The notes beneath the pieces are model-generated. The model saw only the letters and a program-made list of their open reading frames with translations. It did no database searches and was not told the DNA's origin. From contig NZ_CP051156.1 in assembly GCF_012277295.1 (NCBI RefSeq), forward strand, positions 806,001 through 870,000: a DNA stretch of 64,000 bases, read 5' to 3'. This DNA comes from Wolbachia endosymbiont of Ctenocephalides felis wCfeT (GTDB lineage: Bacteria; Pseudomonadota; Alphaproteobacteria; Rickettsiales; Anaplasmataceae). Positions 9,254 through 19,638 of the stretch are shown here, piece after piece. The position numbers and the translations under genes are program-made. Position 1 is the first letter of the stretch. Each line of letters starts with the position of its first letter.

Positions 9254-9952
9254 CTAAGCGTATTCTTTTATTCTTATCTCCTTTTTTATCTTTCTGGAAG
9301 AAGTAATTGTGTTGCTCAAGCGCATTTTTATATAATCATAAATAATCTGCACTACTTTTTCTTCTTTATCTCTTAAAAAGTGATTAGTGTCATCTATTAT
9401 ATGATATTCCATAAGATCACTTTTTGTTGAGTTTATCAACCTTTTTACTAACTCTGTTACATCACTTTCTTCTGAAATCACATCATTACTACTTTGAACT
9501 ATAAGTCCAGGTACAGGGCATGGAGAAAGGAAAGAAAAATCGTACTTGCTTGCTGGAATAGAAAGTGCAATAAATCCTACTATTTCTGGCCTACGCATTG
9601 TTAGCTGCATTGCTACCCACGCTCCGAAAGAAAAGCCAGCAATCCAAATCGGGACATTGCTAGGGTTGTGCTCTTGAAGCCAATCAATTGCAACAGCAGC
9701 GTCAGTTAACTCCCCTATGCCTTTATCAAAAATTCCAGTAGATTTCCCTACACCACGAAAATTAATTTTTAATACAGAGAAATTATTATCAACAAACGAT
9801 GTATATATACTCTGTATCATTTTGCTGTCCATGTTGCCACCATACTGAGGATGATGATGTAAAATTAATGCGACTGGTGCACCAGCGTCTTTACTCTGAT
9901 GATATTCTCCTTCTATCTTCTCTGTTGCGTTATTTAAAAAAACTTCTACCAT
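9254..9952 (-). CDS. Alpha/beta hydrolase
   Basis: 232 aa, cytoplasmic, no signal peptide. Family features: LILHHHPQYGG near the N-terminus (oxyanion region), FRGVGKSTG, nucleophile elbow GFSFGA (Ser near residue 118), VISEESDV (acid) and DTNHFL (catalytic His). This matches the dienelactone-hydrolase-like group of alpha/beta hydrolases widespread in alphaproteobacteria. The substrate is unknown. Likely cotranscribed with the small lipoprotein gene downstream. Confidence 0.85.
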   Translation of the reverse strand: MVEVFLNNATEKIEGEYHQSKDAGAPVALILHHHPQYGGNMDSKMIQSIYTSFVDNNFSVLKINFRGVGKSTGIFDKGIGELTDAAVAIDWLQEHNPSNVPIWIAGFSFGAWVAMQLTMRRPEIVGFIALSIPASKYDFSFLSPCPVPGLIVQSSNDVISEESDVTELVKRLINSTKSDLMEYHIIDDTNHFLRDKEEKVVQIIYDYIKMRLSNTITSSRKIKKEIRIKEYA

Positions 9953-10061
9953 GTATACTCCTACTAAAATCCTGTGTAATAGGAACTTGATTTATATGTT
10001 CAGCTACATATTAATTATGTATTAATTTCACTGTTTTTGCAATAAATTTTTTATCACGCCG

Positions 10062-10082
10062 GTTTTAGGCAGTGCCTAAAAC
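10062..10082. repeat. Perfect hairpin in the divergent intergenic region
   Basis: GTTTTAGGC / GCCTAAAAC with a 3-nt loop, between the divergently oriented hydrolase and aldolase genes. It has no T-run, so it is not an obvious terminator. The arm resembles the TTTTAGGCC core of the repeat element at 6775. Confidence 0.5.
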
Positions 10083-10235
10083 TGTAAAAGTCAAGTAATT
10101 CATTGACAAAAGAACACAGCAATCTTTTATTTTTGTTATTTTTTTCTCATTCTAAATTTTGTTCATAGAGCCTAGCATCCTAAATATAAATAAGTTATAA
10201 GACTTTATAAGGTTATTTTGCTATAGGAGCTTAGT

Positions 10236-10877
10236 ATGGAAATTTTTCTTGATAGTGTTGATTTAAAAGAAATTAGAGAGTTAAAGGAATTTATTGATGG
10301 TATAACAACAAATCCTTCATTAATAGCTAAATCCGGTCATAAAGATAAATATGAGGATTTAATACGTGAAATATGTTCCATTATAGAAGGGCCAGTTAGT
10401 GTTGAAGTTGTTGCAAACAAGCATGAAGAGATGATCAAAGAAGGTCTAAAGTTAGCGAAAATAGCCGATAATATAGTAGTGAAGTTACCTCTTACACATG
10501 ATGGATTAATTTCTTGTAAAAAGTTGTTGACAGAGCATAACGTGCCTGCTAATATTACGTTATGTTTTTCTCCTGGACAAGCACTGCTTGCCGCTAAGGC
10601 CGGTGCTTGTTTTATTTCCCCTTTCGTTGGTCGCCTCGATGATGTGGGTTATGATGGTCTATCTTTAATAAAGGATATATGCACCATATATTCCAACTAT
10701 GATTTTGATACTCAAATCCTTGTTGCATCAGTGAGGAGTCCAGCACATGTTATAGAAGCTGCAAGACTCGGCGCTGATTCGGTAACTGTTCCAGCAAAAA
10801 TACTCAGGCAATTAATGAATCATCCACTTACCGATCAAGGTTTGGCAATATTTGAAAAAGATTGGAGCGGAAAATGA
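10236..10877 (+). CDS. Transaldolase / fructose-6-phosphate aldolase family
   Basis: 213 aa, the short single-domain form. [13 protein letters not shown] and [14 protein letters not shown] are the family N-terminus. IVVKLPLT carries the Schiff-base Lys, and [29 protein letters not shown] and [13 protein letters not shown] line the barrel. In the non-oxidative pentose phosphate pathway it would transfer or release dihydroxyacetone units. From sequence alone it cannot be said whether it acts as a transaldolase or an F6P aldolase. AGGAG lies just upstream of the ATG. Confidence 0.9.
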   Translation: MEIFLDSVDLKEIRELKEFIDGITTNPSLIAKSGHKDKYEDLIREICSIIEGPVSVEVVANKHEEMIKEGLKLAKIADNIVVKLPLTHDGLISCKKLLTEHNVPANITLCFSPGQALLAAKAGACFISPFVGRLDDVGYDGLSLIKDICTIYSNYDFDTQILVASVRSPAHVIEAARLGADSVTVPAKILRQLMNHPLTDQGLAIFEKDWSGK

Positions 10878-11016
10878 TATAAGAATTATGAAAATGCCTG
10901 AAAAGATTATTCCTAATGCTCAGTTCTGTAATCAAAGTGGAATCGCAACAATGATTTAATTGTATGACAAAAAATTTGCTCTATACTATTAATAGTATAT
11001 TTTATGGACAAATGAT

Positions 11017-11868
11017 ATGGCGCTAGGTGTGACAAACAATATTCAATTCTCATTTTTTGAGAAAGCATTCAAAAATATAGAACAAGTAATAACGACCCAG
11101 CCTATGTTTTACCTTCCTATAGATGAAGTGGGCGCAGACTTAATAAGGCGCGTAAGGATCAAAGAAAATTATGGCGAATCAGTGTATGATGTTGAATGGT
11201 TTCACGTGATTGGCGGTATAGCAAAGGACTTATCGCGAAAGTACCCATCTGAGTATGAAAAGTGGAAGAAAAGCGGCTTTGATATAAATTATGTATTCAA
11301 GAGTTCTTGTAGTCTAGTTAATTCGGATGTACATGGTGTTTCTACTTGTGAATATTCTACATATAGTACACTACTACACTTGGCAGCTAGATGTAACGCT
11401 AAAGGAGAAGTAATTAGGAGTTTAGTAAATATAGGAGCAAATCCTTTACTAAAAGAGGATAGTGCGCTTACCTCAATTGAAATAAGGGGTAGCTCAGGTA
11501 TAGTGAGAGATATTACAAAGCAAATCCCCCTCGATATTGCAACCAGTAGCGAAACAAGATTAGCACTCTTACAAGTTACAAAAAGGAAACTTGATGAGGA
11601 TTACTCAAATGGAAAAATCGCGAGGAAATGTATTGCAGTGGTAGCTGCTGTTTCTATCGGTGTTGCATTGTGTGCTACTGATTTTCTTGTACTTTTTCTT
11701 GCATACTATGTAGGTTTTGTATTTCTTGTAGGTTTTGCTATAAATGAGTATAAACTTAGAGAGACAAGAAAGGCTGAGACAAAAATAAACGAAGTCGAGA
11801 CAAGAGTAAACGACGTAAGATTAGAGCCTGTCGTTGAGGTTGATGCTGAGTTGCTTGGTCATCAGTAG
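11017..11868 (+). CDS. Ankyrin-like protein with C-terminal membrane segments
   Basis: 283 aa. One clear ankyrin-like stretch is visible around residues 122-155 (YSTLLHLAARCNAKGEVIRS then LVNIGANPLL) with a weaker unit after it. A long hydrophobic hairpin at about 207-245 (IAVVAAVSIGVALCATDFLV onward) is followed by a charged tail with a short repeat (TKINEVETRVNDV). This suggests a membrane-anchored ankyrin protein facing the cytoplasm or host vacuole. The N-terminal 100 residues match nothing I recognise. It is a stand-alone gene. Confidence 0.7.
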   Translation: MALGVTNNIQFSFFEKAFKNIEQVITTQPMFYLPIDEVGADLIRRVRIKENYGESVYDVEWFHVIGGIAKDLSRKYPSEYEKWKKSGFDINYVFKSSCSLVNSDVHGVSTCEYSTYSTLLHLAARCNAKGEVIRSLVNIGANPLLKEDSALTSIEIRGSSGIVRDITKQIPLDIATSSETRLALLQVTKRKLDEDYSNGKIARKCIAVVAAVSIGVALCATDFLVLFLAYYVGFVFLVGFAINEYKLRETRKAETKINEVETRVNDVRLEPVVEVDAELLGHQ

Positions 11869-11919
11869 CACTTCCAAATATCTATTGCTTCCCAAGCGCA
11901 AAAAAGCACAATCTATAGT

Positions 11920-12063
11920 AGACTTCTTGCGAAACCGATTTATGGTGAGAAATTTTTAGGAGAAGCGCAAGCGAGTACCGCAGAATACTTGAATGTATTT
12001 AAGGAGCGCAGCTCAGCTTCGACAACAAAATTACCATTAGAAATTGAGTTTCGAAAGAAGTCT
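11920..12063. repeat. 144-bp inverted-repeat element
   Basis: Begins AGACTTCTTGCGAAAC and ends GTTTCGAAAGAAGTCT, an imperfect inverted repeat of about 16 bp enclosing about 110 bp without a gene. It lies between the ankyrin-like gene and mrp. The structure suggests a small non-autonomous mobile repeat. No second copy was noticed in this window. Confidence 0.5.
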
Positions 12064-12090
12064 AATGATTGTATTGAAAAAGATACTTAA

Positions 12091-13086
12091 ATGATCAGTG
12101 AAGAAGTTGTAAGGAAAAGCTTAAAAAAAGTTATAGAGTGCAAAAGTGATAAAGATATTGATATAGTATCTTCAATTATTATTAAAGGCGGAAATGTTAA
12201 CTTTGCACTTGAAATTACTGAAGCAAATGAGGAGTTGAGAAAAAGTTGCGAACAAGCTGTTAAAGCAATACCAGGGGTAGAAAAAGTCACTGTAGTTGCT
12301 GTTAGTCAGAGGAAAGCCACACAACGAAAGGCTAAATTAAACATCAAAGGCGTAAAAAATATTATTGTTATTGCCTCAGGTAAAGGGGGTGTAGGAAAAT
12401 CTACAGTTGCATTAAATCTCGCTCTTTCGTTAGTGAAATTAAAGCATAGAGTTGCATTAGTTGATGCGGATATATACGGTCCTTCAATTCCTAAAATGCT
12501 TGATGCTGAGAACCTAAAACCGGAGATACAGGATGGCAAAGCAATGCCGATAGAAAAGCACGGACTGCATACTATCTCAATTGGTTACTTTATTGACAAA
12601 GATCGTGCGGTAATATGGCGTGGACCTATGATCACAAAAGCACTTTATAATTTGCTGATAGGAACGAAGTGGTCTGATATAGAATATTTAATAATTGATA
12701 CTCCTCCTGGCACTGGTGACGTCCATTTAAGCCTGATGGAGAATTTTGACTTAACTGGAGCGATAATAGTTTCAACTCCACAGGAACTTGCTCTGATTGA
12801 TGCTCGTAAGATTTACGATATGCTTGTAAAGCTTAGTGTGCCAGTTATTGGTATGATAGAAAACATGAGTTATTTAGTTCAAAATAACTCAAAAATATAC
12901 ATATTTGGTGAAAGTGGTGCAAAAAAAATGTCAGAGGAATTAAATGTCAAACTTTTAGGTAACATCCCTTTAGATACGCAAATCTGTCAAGCTTCCGATT
13001 CTGGAGATCCTTTAATGCTGGGTAAAGACTTGGTAGAAATCTATAAGAATATTGCTAAAGATATAATAAATAAAATATATGGATAG
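12091..13086 (+). CDS. mrp: Mrp/ApbC-family iron-sulfur carrier ATPase
   Basis: 331 aa. N-terminal MIP18-like (DUF59) domain about residues 1-85, then a P-loop domain with the deviant Walker A GKGGVGKST near residue 95, VDADIYGPS, WRGPM and DTPPGTGDVHLS. The family delivers Fe-S clusters to apoproteins. The C-terminal CxxC used by most members to hold the bridging cluster is absent: after ENMSY the sequence reads LVQNNSKIYIFGESG. The enzyme may therefore bind clusters differently or act only as an ATPase. The gene overlaps the next one by 8 bp. Confidence 0.9.
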   Translation: MISEEVVRKSLKKVIECKSDKDIDIVSSIIIKGGNVNFALEITEANEELRKSCEQAVKAIPGVEKVTVVAVSQRKATQRKAKLNIKGVKNIIVIASGKGGVGKSTVALNLALSLVKLKHRVALVDADIYGPSIPKMLDAENLKPEIQDGKAMPIEKHGLHTISIGYFIDKDRAVIWRGPMITKALYNLLIGTKWSDIEYLIIDTPPGTGDVHLSLMENFDLTGAIIVSTPQELALIDARKIYDMLVKLSVPVIGMIENMSYLVQNNSKIYIFGESGAKKMSEELNVKLLGNIPLDTQICQASDSGDPLMLGKDLVEIYKNIAKDIINKIYG

Positions 13087-14242
13087 AATGAACTATGATG
13101 TAATTATTTCAGGTGGTGGACTGCTCGGCCTTATTACTGCTATTGGGCTCAGTCAGGGCTCTGTGTCTGTTGCTGTAATTGAAAAAAACAGCTTGCCACG
13201 CATAACTAATGATAATCGAGCATTTGCTATCTCTCAAGGATCGAAAAAAATATTGGAAAGTTTAGGAATTTGGCAACTTATAGAGAACGAAGCAGAACCG
13301 ATACTTGATATATGTATATTAGATGGAAACAGTCCAGTCACTGTGCACTATGATCATAAAATGGTTAGTGAAGAGCCAATGGGCTATGTAATTAATAATG
13401 CTACCATATGGAGTGCGATTAATAGTAATTTTCTCAATAAGTTAAATATATACTCTCCACATTCATATAAAACGATCGCTTGTGATGCTGGATATACAGA
13501 AGTAATTCTTGATAATGATCAAGAGTTAATATCTTCATTATTGATCTGTGCTGAAGGTAAGAACTCTCAGCTACCGGGGTTGTTCTCTATACCAATAGTA
13601 AAGTTTAATTACGGGCAAAACAGCATAGTGTGCAATGTAAAACATGAACTTCATCATCAAAATCTTGCAATTGAACGTTTTTTCCCTGGGGGACCATTTG
13701 CAATTCTACCAATGAAGGGTGGCTATACCTCTTCGATAGTTTGGACGGAAAAATCTGAAATTTCAAAGATGCTAATGAGCCTATCTGAAGAGGAGTTTGC
13801 TGTGGAACTTAAAAAACGATTTGGCTCTTATCTAGGGGAAGTTAAATTAGAAAATGAAAGAAAATCTTATCCTTTGAGTTTTGCTTTTGCAAGAAAGTTG
13901 TATAGGAGCAGAGTTTTACTAATTGGTGATGCAGCGCACTCAATTCATCCGGTGGCGGGCCAGGGGCTTAACCTTGGTATAAGAGATGTTGAAAGTGTTA
14001 TAAATCACATAGTTGACGCGAAAGCGGCTGGAATGGATATTGGCAGTAGCTATTTATTAAAGAAGATCTCACGTGATAGGTATTTTGATAATTTAACAAT
14101 GGCACTTACAACTGACAGAGTGAATAGAATATTTTCCAACAAAATATTGTGTGCTAAAATGCTAAGAAACTTAGGTTTGATTGCAGTTGAAAACTCAAAT
14201 TTTCTAAAAAGACGCTTTATTCAACATGCTATGGGGCATTGA
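13079..14242 (+). CDS. UbiH/UbiF-family FAD-dependent monooxygenase
   Basis: 387 aa. The FAD-binding Rossmann motif GGGLLGLITAIGLSQG lies at the N-terminus, and the second FAD motif RVLLIGDAAHSIHPVAGQGL with the following NLGIRDV is near residue 280. This is the signature of ubiquinone-ring hydroxylases. It probably hydroxylates a ubiquinone precursor at the inner membrane; which ring position cannot be told. ATG at 13079 overlaps the mrp stop by 8 bp; ATG at 13088 is an alternative start. Probably cotranscribed with mrp. Confidence 0.88.
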   Translation: MDRMNYDVIISGGGLLGLITAIGLSQGSVSVAVIEKNSLPRITNDNRAFAISQGSKKILESLGIWQLIENEAEPILDICILDGNSPVTVHYDHKMVSEEPMGYVINNATIWSAINSNFLNKLNIYSPHSYKTIACDAGYTEVILDNDQELISSLLICAEGKNSQLPGLFSIPIVKFNYGQNSIVCNVKHELHHQNLAIERFFPGGPFAILPMKGGYTSSIVWTEKSEISKMLMSLSEEEFAVELKKRFGSYLGEVKLENERKSYPLSFAFARKLYRSRVLLIGDAAHSIHPVAGQGLNLGIRDVESVINHIVDAKAAGMDIGSSYLLKKISRDRYFDNLTMALTTDRVNRIFSNKILCAKMLRNLGLIAVENSNFLKRRFIQHAMGH

Positions 14243-14357
14243 GGCTTATATACTACTGTGATATACAAATATACTAGTAATTCCTTGACCATTTTAGTTT
14301 ATTAATATATATATATTAATAACTTAAGGTAGCTCAAAATGTATAATATATTTGGTT

Positions 14358-15818
14358 GTATCCATTCAGGTGTATGGCTTAAGAAGCAATAGCCAGTAGG
14401 TTTTGAAAAGGATTTAACTTCTTTTGCCTCCAAGTCAAGTACAATGAAATTATCCTCTCAAGAAACATATTTCCCCGTTTCGATTGTGTAAAATATGAAA
14501 CTTTTCGGTAAACAACGTAATGCCGAATCTGTCGCTCAGCATAGTTGTTTGTCAGTGGAATATTTTCTGGATCGTCCAAAAATTTCCACATCATCAGATC
14601 CGATTTCATGATATTTTTTGCTACTCGAGACGCTCCAATTGCCTCAGGTAAATTTGATATATTCTTTAAGTAATATCTCGTTCGCTTGCGTAATTTTCTT
14701 GCTCTTCTTATGAACCTTAATGTGTCTATTTCATCCTTTAACAGAGCTTTTTTCAATGCAAATAATTCAGTAGCAACATTCCTTAAATAATACCCCAAAA
14801 CTTTCACTTCGCTATTCCAACTATGAGACAACCTTTCAAAATCTCTTGCTAAATGTGCCCAACAGACCTGCCTTTTCTTGCTGGAAAAGTAGTTGTAAGC
14901 TGCATATCTGTCGGTCACTACTAGGTTGTTATTCTTTCCAAATTTACTATTTTCCAGGACTTTCATCCCTCTTGACTCTGTCAATTTGATCACACTTCCT
15001 ATTTTGCTCGCAAACATCCAGCACCAGCCCTGTTTACCTTTGTTGTAATGGCTAGTTTCATCGATATGTAAAATTTTGCTCTTGCTTACCTCTTCCTCAA
15101 TTTGCTCATATGCTTCTTGGCATTTTTCTGCCACTCTAGCCTCGCTATTTGATACACTACCGACGCTGATATCCAGGTTGAAAATGTCCTTTATAATATT
15201 TGCCACTTCTTTTTTCGAATTCTTGTAAAATCCACTTAATGCTGTAATTACTGACTTAACTCTTGGACCAAATGTGTCCGCAGTTACTCCTTCTTGTAGC
15301 TTGCTACTTTTTCTTTTTCCACATCTTTTGCAACGTCCATGCTCTAGTTGATATTCAACTACATACGGCTTGATTTCCGGCAAATCGACCTTTTGATGAG
15401 TATACGGATCTTTTGATACCGCAATTTCTCCTCCGCACTCACACGTATTGGGCAGTTCTATTTTTACCATCTCATCTGCCTCCATTTTAGGGCGGTAACT
15501 GCCTTTATGTCCAACCTGTGCTCCTACTTTCCTGTCACTTTTTGGCTTATTTTCCCTCATCTTATATAATTCTTTGGAGCTTGGTATAGATGAATTTTTT
15601 GAACTTAAGCCAAGCCTTTCTTTTAACTCAGCGTTTTCGATCCTTAGCGCTTTATTTTCTGCTTTAAGCTCTTCTATTTTTGTTTCTAACTTTTCTATAG
15701 TCTGCTTAAACTTTCGCAAAATTCTAAAAGATCAACCATATTACCTCACAGCCACTCTAGTTTACCTTTTTAGCATTCCTTGTCTACTCTTTATTTTACC
15801 GCCCGGCTGAATGGATAC
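14358..15818 (-). mobile_element. IS66-C, full length
   Basis: 1461 bp. Flanks ATTTGGTT (left) and GTTTCTTT (right) do not match. The right flank interrupts a P-loop gene whose 3' remainder is not in the window. Confidence 0.94.
14379..15719 (-). CDS. IS66-family transposase (C)
   Basis: 446 aa, intact, TTG start. N-terminal coiled coil (residues 1-40), zinc motif CECGG/CKRCGKR (about 93-137), DDE catalytic domain with HIDET, VVTDRYAAY and NNYAERQIR. Carries the SSKN and ITALS variants. Confidence 0.93.
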   Translation of the reverse strand: MRKFKQTIEKLETKIEELKAENKALRIENAELKERLGLSSKNSSIPSSKELYKMRENKPKSDRKVGAQVGHKGSYRPKMEADEMVKIELPNTCECGGEIAVSKDPYTHQKVDLPEIKPYVVEYQLEHGRCKRCGKRKSSKLQEGVTADTFGPRVKSVITALSGFYKNSKKEVANIIKDIFNLDISVGSVSNSEARVAEKCQEAYEQIEEEVSKSKILHIDETSHYNKGKQGWCWMFASKIGSVIKLTESRGMKVLENSKFGKNNNLVVTDRYAAYNYFSSKKRQVCWAHLARDFERLSHSWNSEVKVLGYYLRNVATELFALKKALLKDEIDTLRFIRRARKLRKRTRYYLKNISNLPEAIGASRVAKNIMKSDLMMWKFLDDPENIPLTNNYAERQIRHYVVYRKVSYFTQSKRGNMFLERIISLYLTWRQKKLNPFQNLLAIAS

Positions 15819-16303
15819 GTTTCTTTGGCATCCAGCGGTTGTAACACTATACCACCAACTTCGGTTGTCTTTCTTTTTAAAAATTCGGCCCAATTGTTCA
15901 TGTCAGTATTTGCAAGTTCAGGTTGGTTACGCAAGTTGGTCAATCTATGTTCTCGTAAATCTTTATCGACATGAAGGCAGATGATGAGATAATTCTCTAT
16001 GTTCAACTTTTTAAGAGGCTCAATTGCAAAATCAGGATTAAATTGTCCTGCAAGAAAAATCAGCTTTCTATCCTCTACCTTAGATAGTTTTTCAACCCAA
16101 GCATTTGTCATTGCTTCTTGCCACTTTTCTCCACTTCCATATTCCCTCACCATCTCTTCAGTGCTTGGAACTCCTATGCTGTCAAAGTAGTTGATGGAAA
16201 CATCGTCAGGTTCAAGTTTCTCTTCTATGGCTTTCAAAACAGTTGTTTTACCAACTCCTGAAGCACCGGTGATGAATACAAATAATGTGTCACCTGCAGT
16301 CAT
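15819..16303 (-). pseudogene. P-loop kinase-like protein, 3' end removed by IS66-C
   Basis: About 161 native residues. Start chosen at MTAGDTLFVFITGASGVGKT, where GASGVGKT is a Walker A motif right at the N-terminus, as in small nucleotide or aminoglycoside-type kinases. IENYLIICLHVDKDLREHRL resembles the lid region with its Arg residues. The native sequence stops at LDAKE; the IS end then adds TYPFSRAVK. The substrate is unknown. The start overlaps the GNAT gene end by 14 nt, suggesting a two-gene operon. Confidence 0.7.
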
Positions 16304-16718
16304 AATAACACCTATAGCGCAAATTTCCATATTTTCCATTAAACGAATAACATACAAAGCCAAACTTCCGATAGAAATCCACAGCCTCATCATCAGTTTC
16401 TGTGACTATTTGTTGCATGGTAAATTTTCTTATAACAAAGTTAATTATTGCCTTACCTATACCGCGCTTTCTGTAACTAGGCAAAACACTAATATGACGA
16501 ATAGTGATTTGTTGTGCAATTTTCTCTATTCCAACAATGCCAATCAATTTTTCACAATCAAATGCCCCAATGAGGTGTTGATTTGCATTTTGGTAACTCT
16601 CTATAACTTGTCTAATTTTATCATAAGTTGGGCAGCCAACAGACCATTGAATCACATTAGGAAGTGTAGGATTATCTGGAGAAATTTTCTTTATAGTAGT
16701 CTTATTTCCTGCAGTCAT
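16290..16718 (-). CDS. GNAT-family N-acetyltransferase
   Basis: 142 aa. The core acetyl-CoA motif is ISVLPSYRKRGIGKAIINFV (R-x-x-G-x-G/A), followed by ETDDEAVDFYRKFGF, the usual motif B. No substrate can be assigned. Its first bases (TTATGACTGCAGG) are identical to those opening the downstream P-loop gene, a curious 13-nt repeat at the two starts. Confidence 0.82.
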   Translation of the reverse strand: MTAGNKTTIKKISPDNPTLPNVIQWSVGCPTYDKIRQVIESYQNANQHLIGAFDCEKLIGIVGIEKIAQQITIRHISVLPSYRKRGIGKAIINFVIRKFTMQQIVTETDDEAVDFYRKFGFVCYSFNGKYGNLRYRCYYDCR

Positions 16719-16766
16719 AACATTTTCTTTAAAAATATTAAGGATGACATCATTTTATTGGTAAAT

Positions 16767-16842
16767 GGCCTAAAACGCAATATTCGTACAGTAATGCGTC
16801 ACGCGCTGTAATGACACCTTTTCGAACAATGTTCATACAGTT
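16767..16842. repeat. Partial copy of the GGCCTAAAAC repeat family
   Basis: GGCCTAAAACGCAATATTCG then TACAG resembles the right arm of the element at 6775-6993. It is followed by a palindromic GCGTCACGCGC core and a diverged end (GAACAATGTTCATACAG). It lies in the 226-bp region upstream of atpD. Confidence 0.5.
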
Positions 16843-16905
16843 GTGAGTGTAATTAGCAAATATTGTTGCAAAATTTCTATTAATAATATAATATTTGTTT
16901 TTTAG

Positions 16906-18393
<1,488 letters not shown>

Positions 18394-18398
18394 AGTTT

Positions 18399-18740
18399 AT
18401 GAGCACTTTTAAAGTACAACTACTTTCTCCTGATGATAAGATTTCATTTGATAAAGTAATTTCCATTTCAGTAAATGGATTGGAAGGAGAGCTTGTAATT
18501 TTAGCTAATTATTCTCCTTATATGATTTATTTATTACCTAGTGTGATTACTATTAAAATGAGTGATCAAACAGAAAGTAGGGTTATAATTGATAATGGAA
18601 TATTGGAAGTTGCAGATAATAATTGCAATATTTTAGCAAACCAAATTCAGAGTTTTGATAGTTCAATTTATGATGAGGAATTACTTAAAAGCAAGAGAAT
18701 TAATGCGTATATAGGATATCTTGATGATAGACAGAGATAA
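18399..18740 (+). CDS. atpC: ATP synthase F1 subunit epsilon
   Basis: 113 aa, essentially the N-terminal beta-sandwich domain (TFKVQLLSPDDKISFDKVIS, VNGLEGELVILANYSPYMIY) with a short C-terminal helix. It is shorter than the usual 130-140 aa, so the regulatory helical hairpin is reduced. Position directly after atpD supports the call. Confidence 0.88.
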   Translation: MSTFKVQLLSPDDKISFDKVISISVNGLEGELVILANYSPYMIYLLPSVITIKMSDQTESRVIIDNGILEVADNNCNILANQIQSFDSSIYDEELLKSKRINAYIGYLDDRQR

Positions 18741-18768
18741 CTTGCCGGCAAAAGATGTAGGAGTGAAT

Positions 18769-19578
18769 ATGGACAATGTTGACAAGATAATACACAAAAT
18801 AATCAAAGAATTTCGTTCAGAATTATCAAATGAGGAAGTAGAAGAAGGTTTTGACGGGTTAAAAGGACTCTATTCTGATTATTTCCATAAGAATACTATA
18901 GAGCCACTTATTATCATGTACTATCAAGTGAATGGTAGTGGAGAAAGTTATTCTCTTAGTTACCGTCAGTACAATTTTGTCAAAAATCTAGAGGTTATTT
19001 TAAAGAATCAGCCGAAACTTTCTTTGAAAGAGGTTGTAGACTTTATGGAAAAAGTAATTAGCTTTGATATTAATAATTGTCATGGAATATTTGAAGCTAT
19101 ATTTGAGTCTCGCCCTGATGTTGAAGTAAATGACGCAATTAATTTTATAAAAGGGATTGTTGAAGATGGCTTGTACACTAAATTTCATAGCTTTCTTGGT
19201 CATACAATTTTTAAGGTAATATTAGAATTAAATTCTGAAAATTCCCTTGAGGAGGTAGGGAAACAGTTTAGTGAAATAGTTAACCCTTACTTTCTTAATG
19301 TTTCCAGTCAAGAAAATGAAAGTGCCTTGGCTAAGATATGTGTACTGTGTAGAGAAGGGAATATAAAAGACATGCTGAAATTTGAATTCAGTGATTTTGA
19401 CCTAGATCAAGACAGTGCTGGAGTACTAAAAGCCTTATTGCAATATTGTATTGATCATTCCAATCAAGAAATTATAGATTATCGGTATGGTAAAGGGGTG
19501 AGTGACTTTACTTTAGATAGTGATATTGATAGTGGTGTTGATACTAGTTATGTGGAACAGGAAATGTGGGGCAACTGA
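18769..19578 (+). CDS. Hypothetical acidic helical protein
   Basis: About 269 aa from ATG 18769, chosen because AGGAG lies 5-6 bases upstream. In-frame starts further up (18721) overlap atpC and are less likely. The protein is acidic, predicted largely helical, without signal peptide or membrane segment. It has an Asp-rich tail (DFTLDSDIDSGVDTSYVEQE). No family recognised. It follows atpC closely and could be read through from it. It is intact although IS66-D lies 60 bp downstream. Confidence 0.65.
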   Translation: MDNVDKIIHKIIKEFRSELSNEEVEEGFDGLKGLYSDYFHKNTIEPLIIMYYQVNGSGESYSLSYRQYNFVKNLEVILKNQPKLSLKEVVDFMEKVISFDINNCHGIFEAIFESRPDVEVNDAINFIKGIVEDGLYTKFHSFLGHTIFKVILELNSENSLEEVGKQFSEIVNPYFLNVSSQENESALAKICVLCREGNIKDMLKFEFSDFDLDQDSAGVLKALLQYCIDHSNQEIIDYRYGKGVSDFTLDSDIDSGVDTSYVEQEMWGN

Positions 19579-19638
19579 GTACTGCAACTAAGTTTCTAAG
19601 CTCCAGCTTTTTCCATAATTTTTTATATAAGTAAATAG

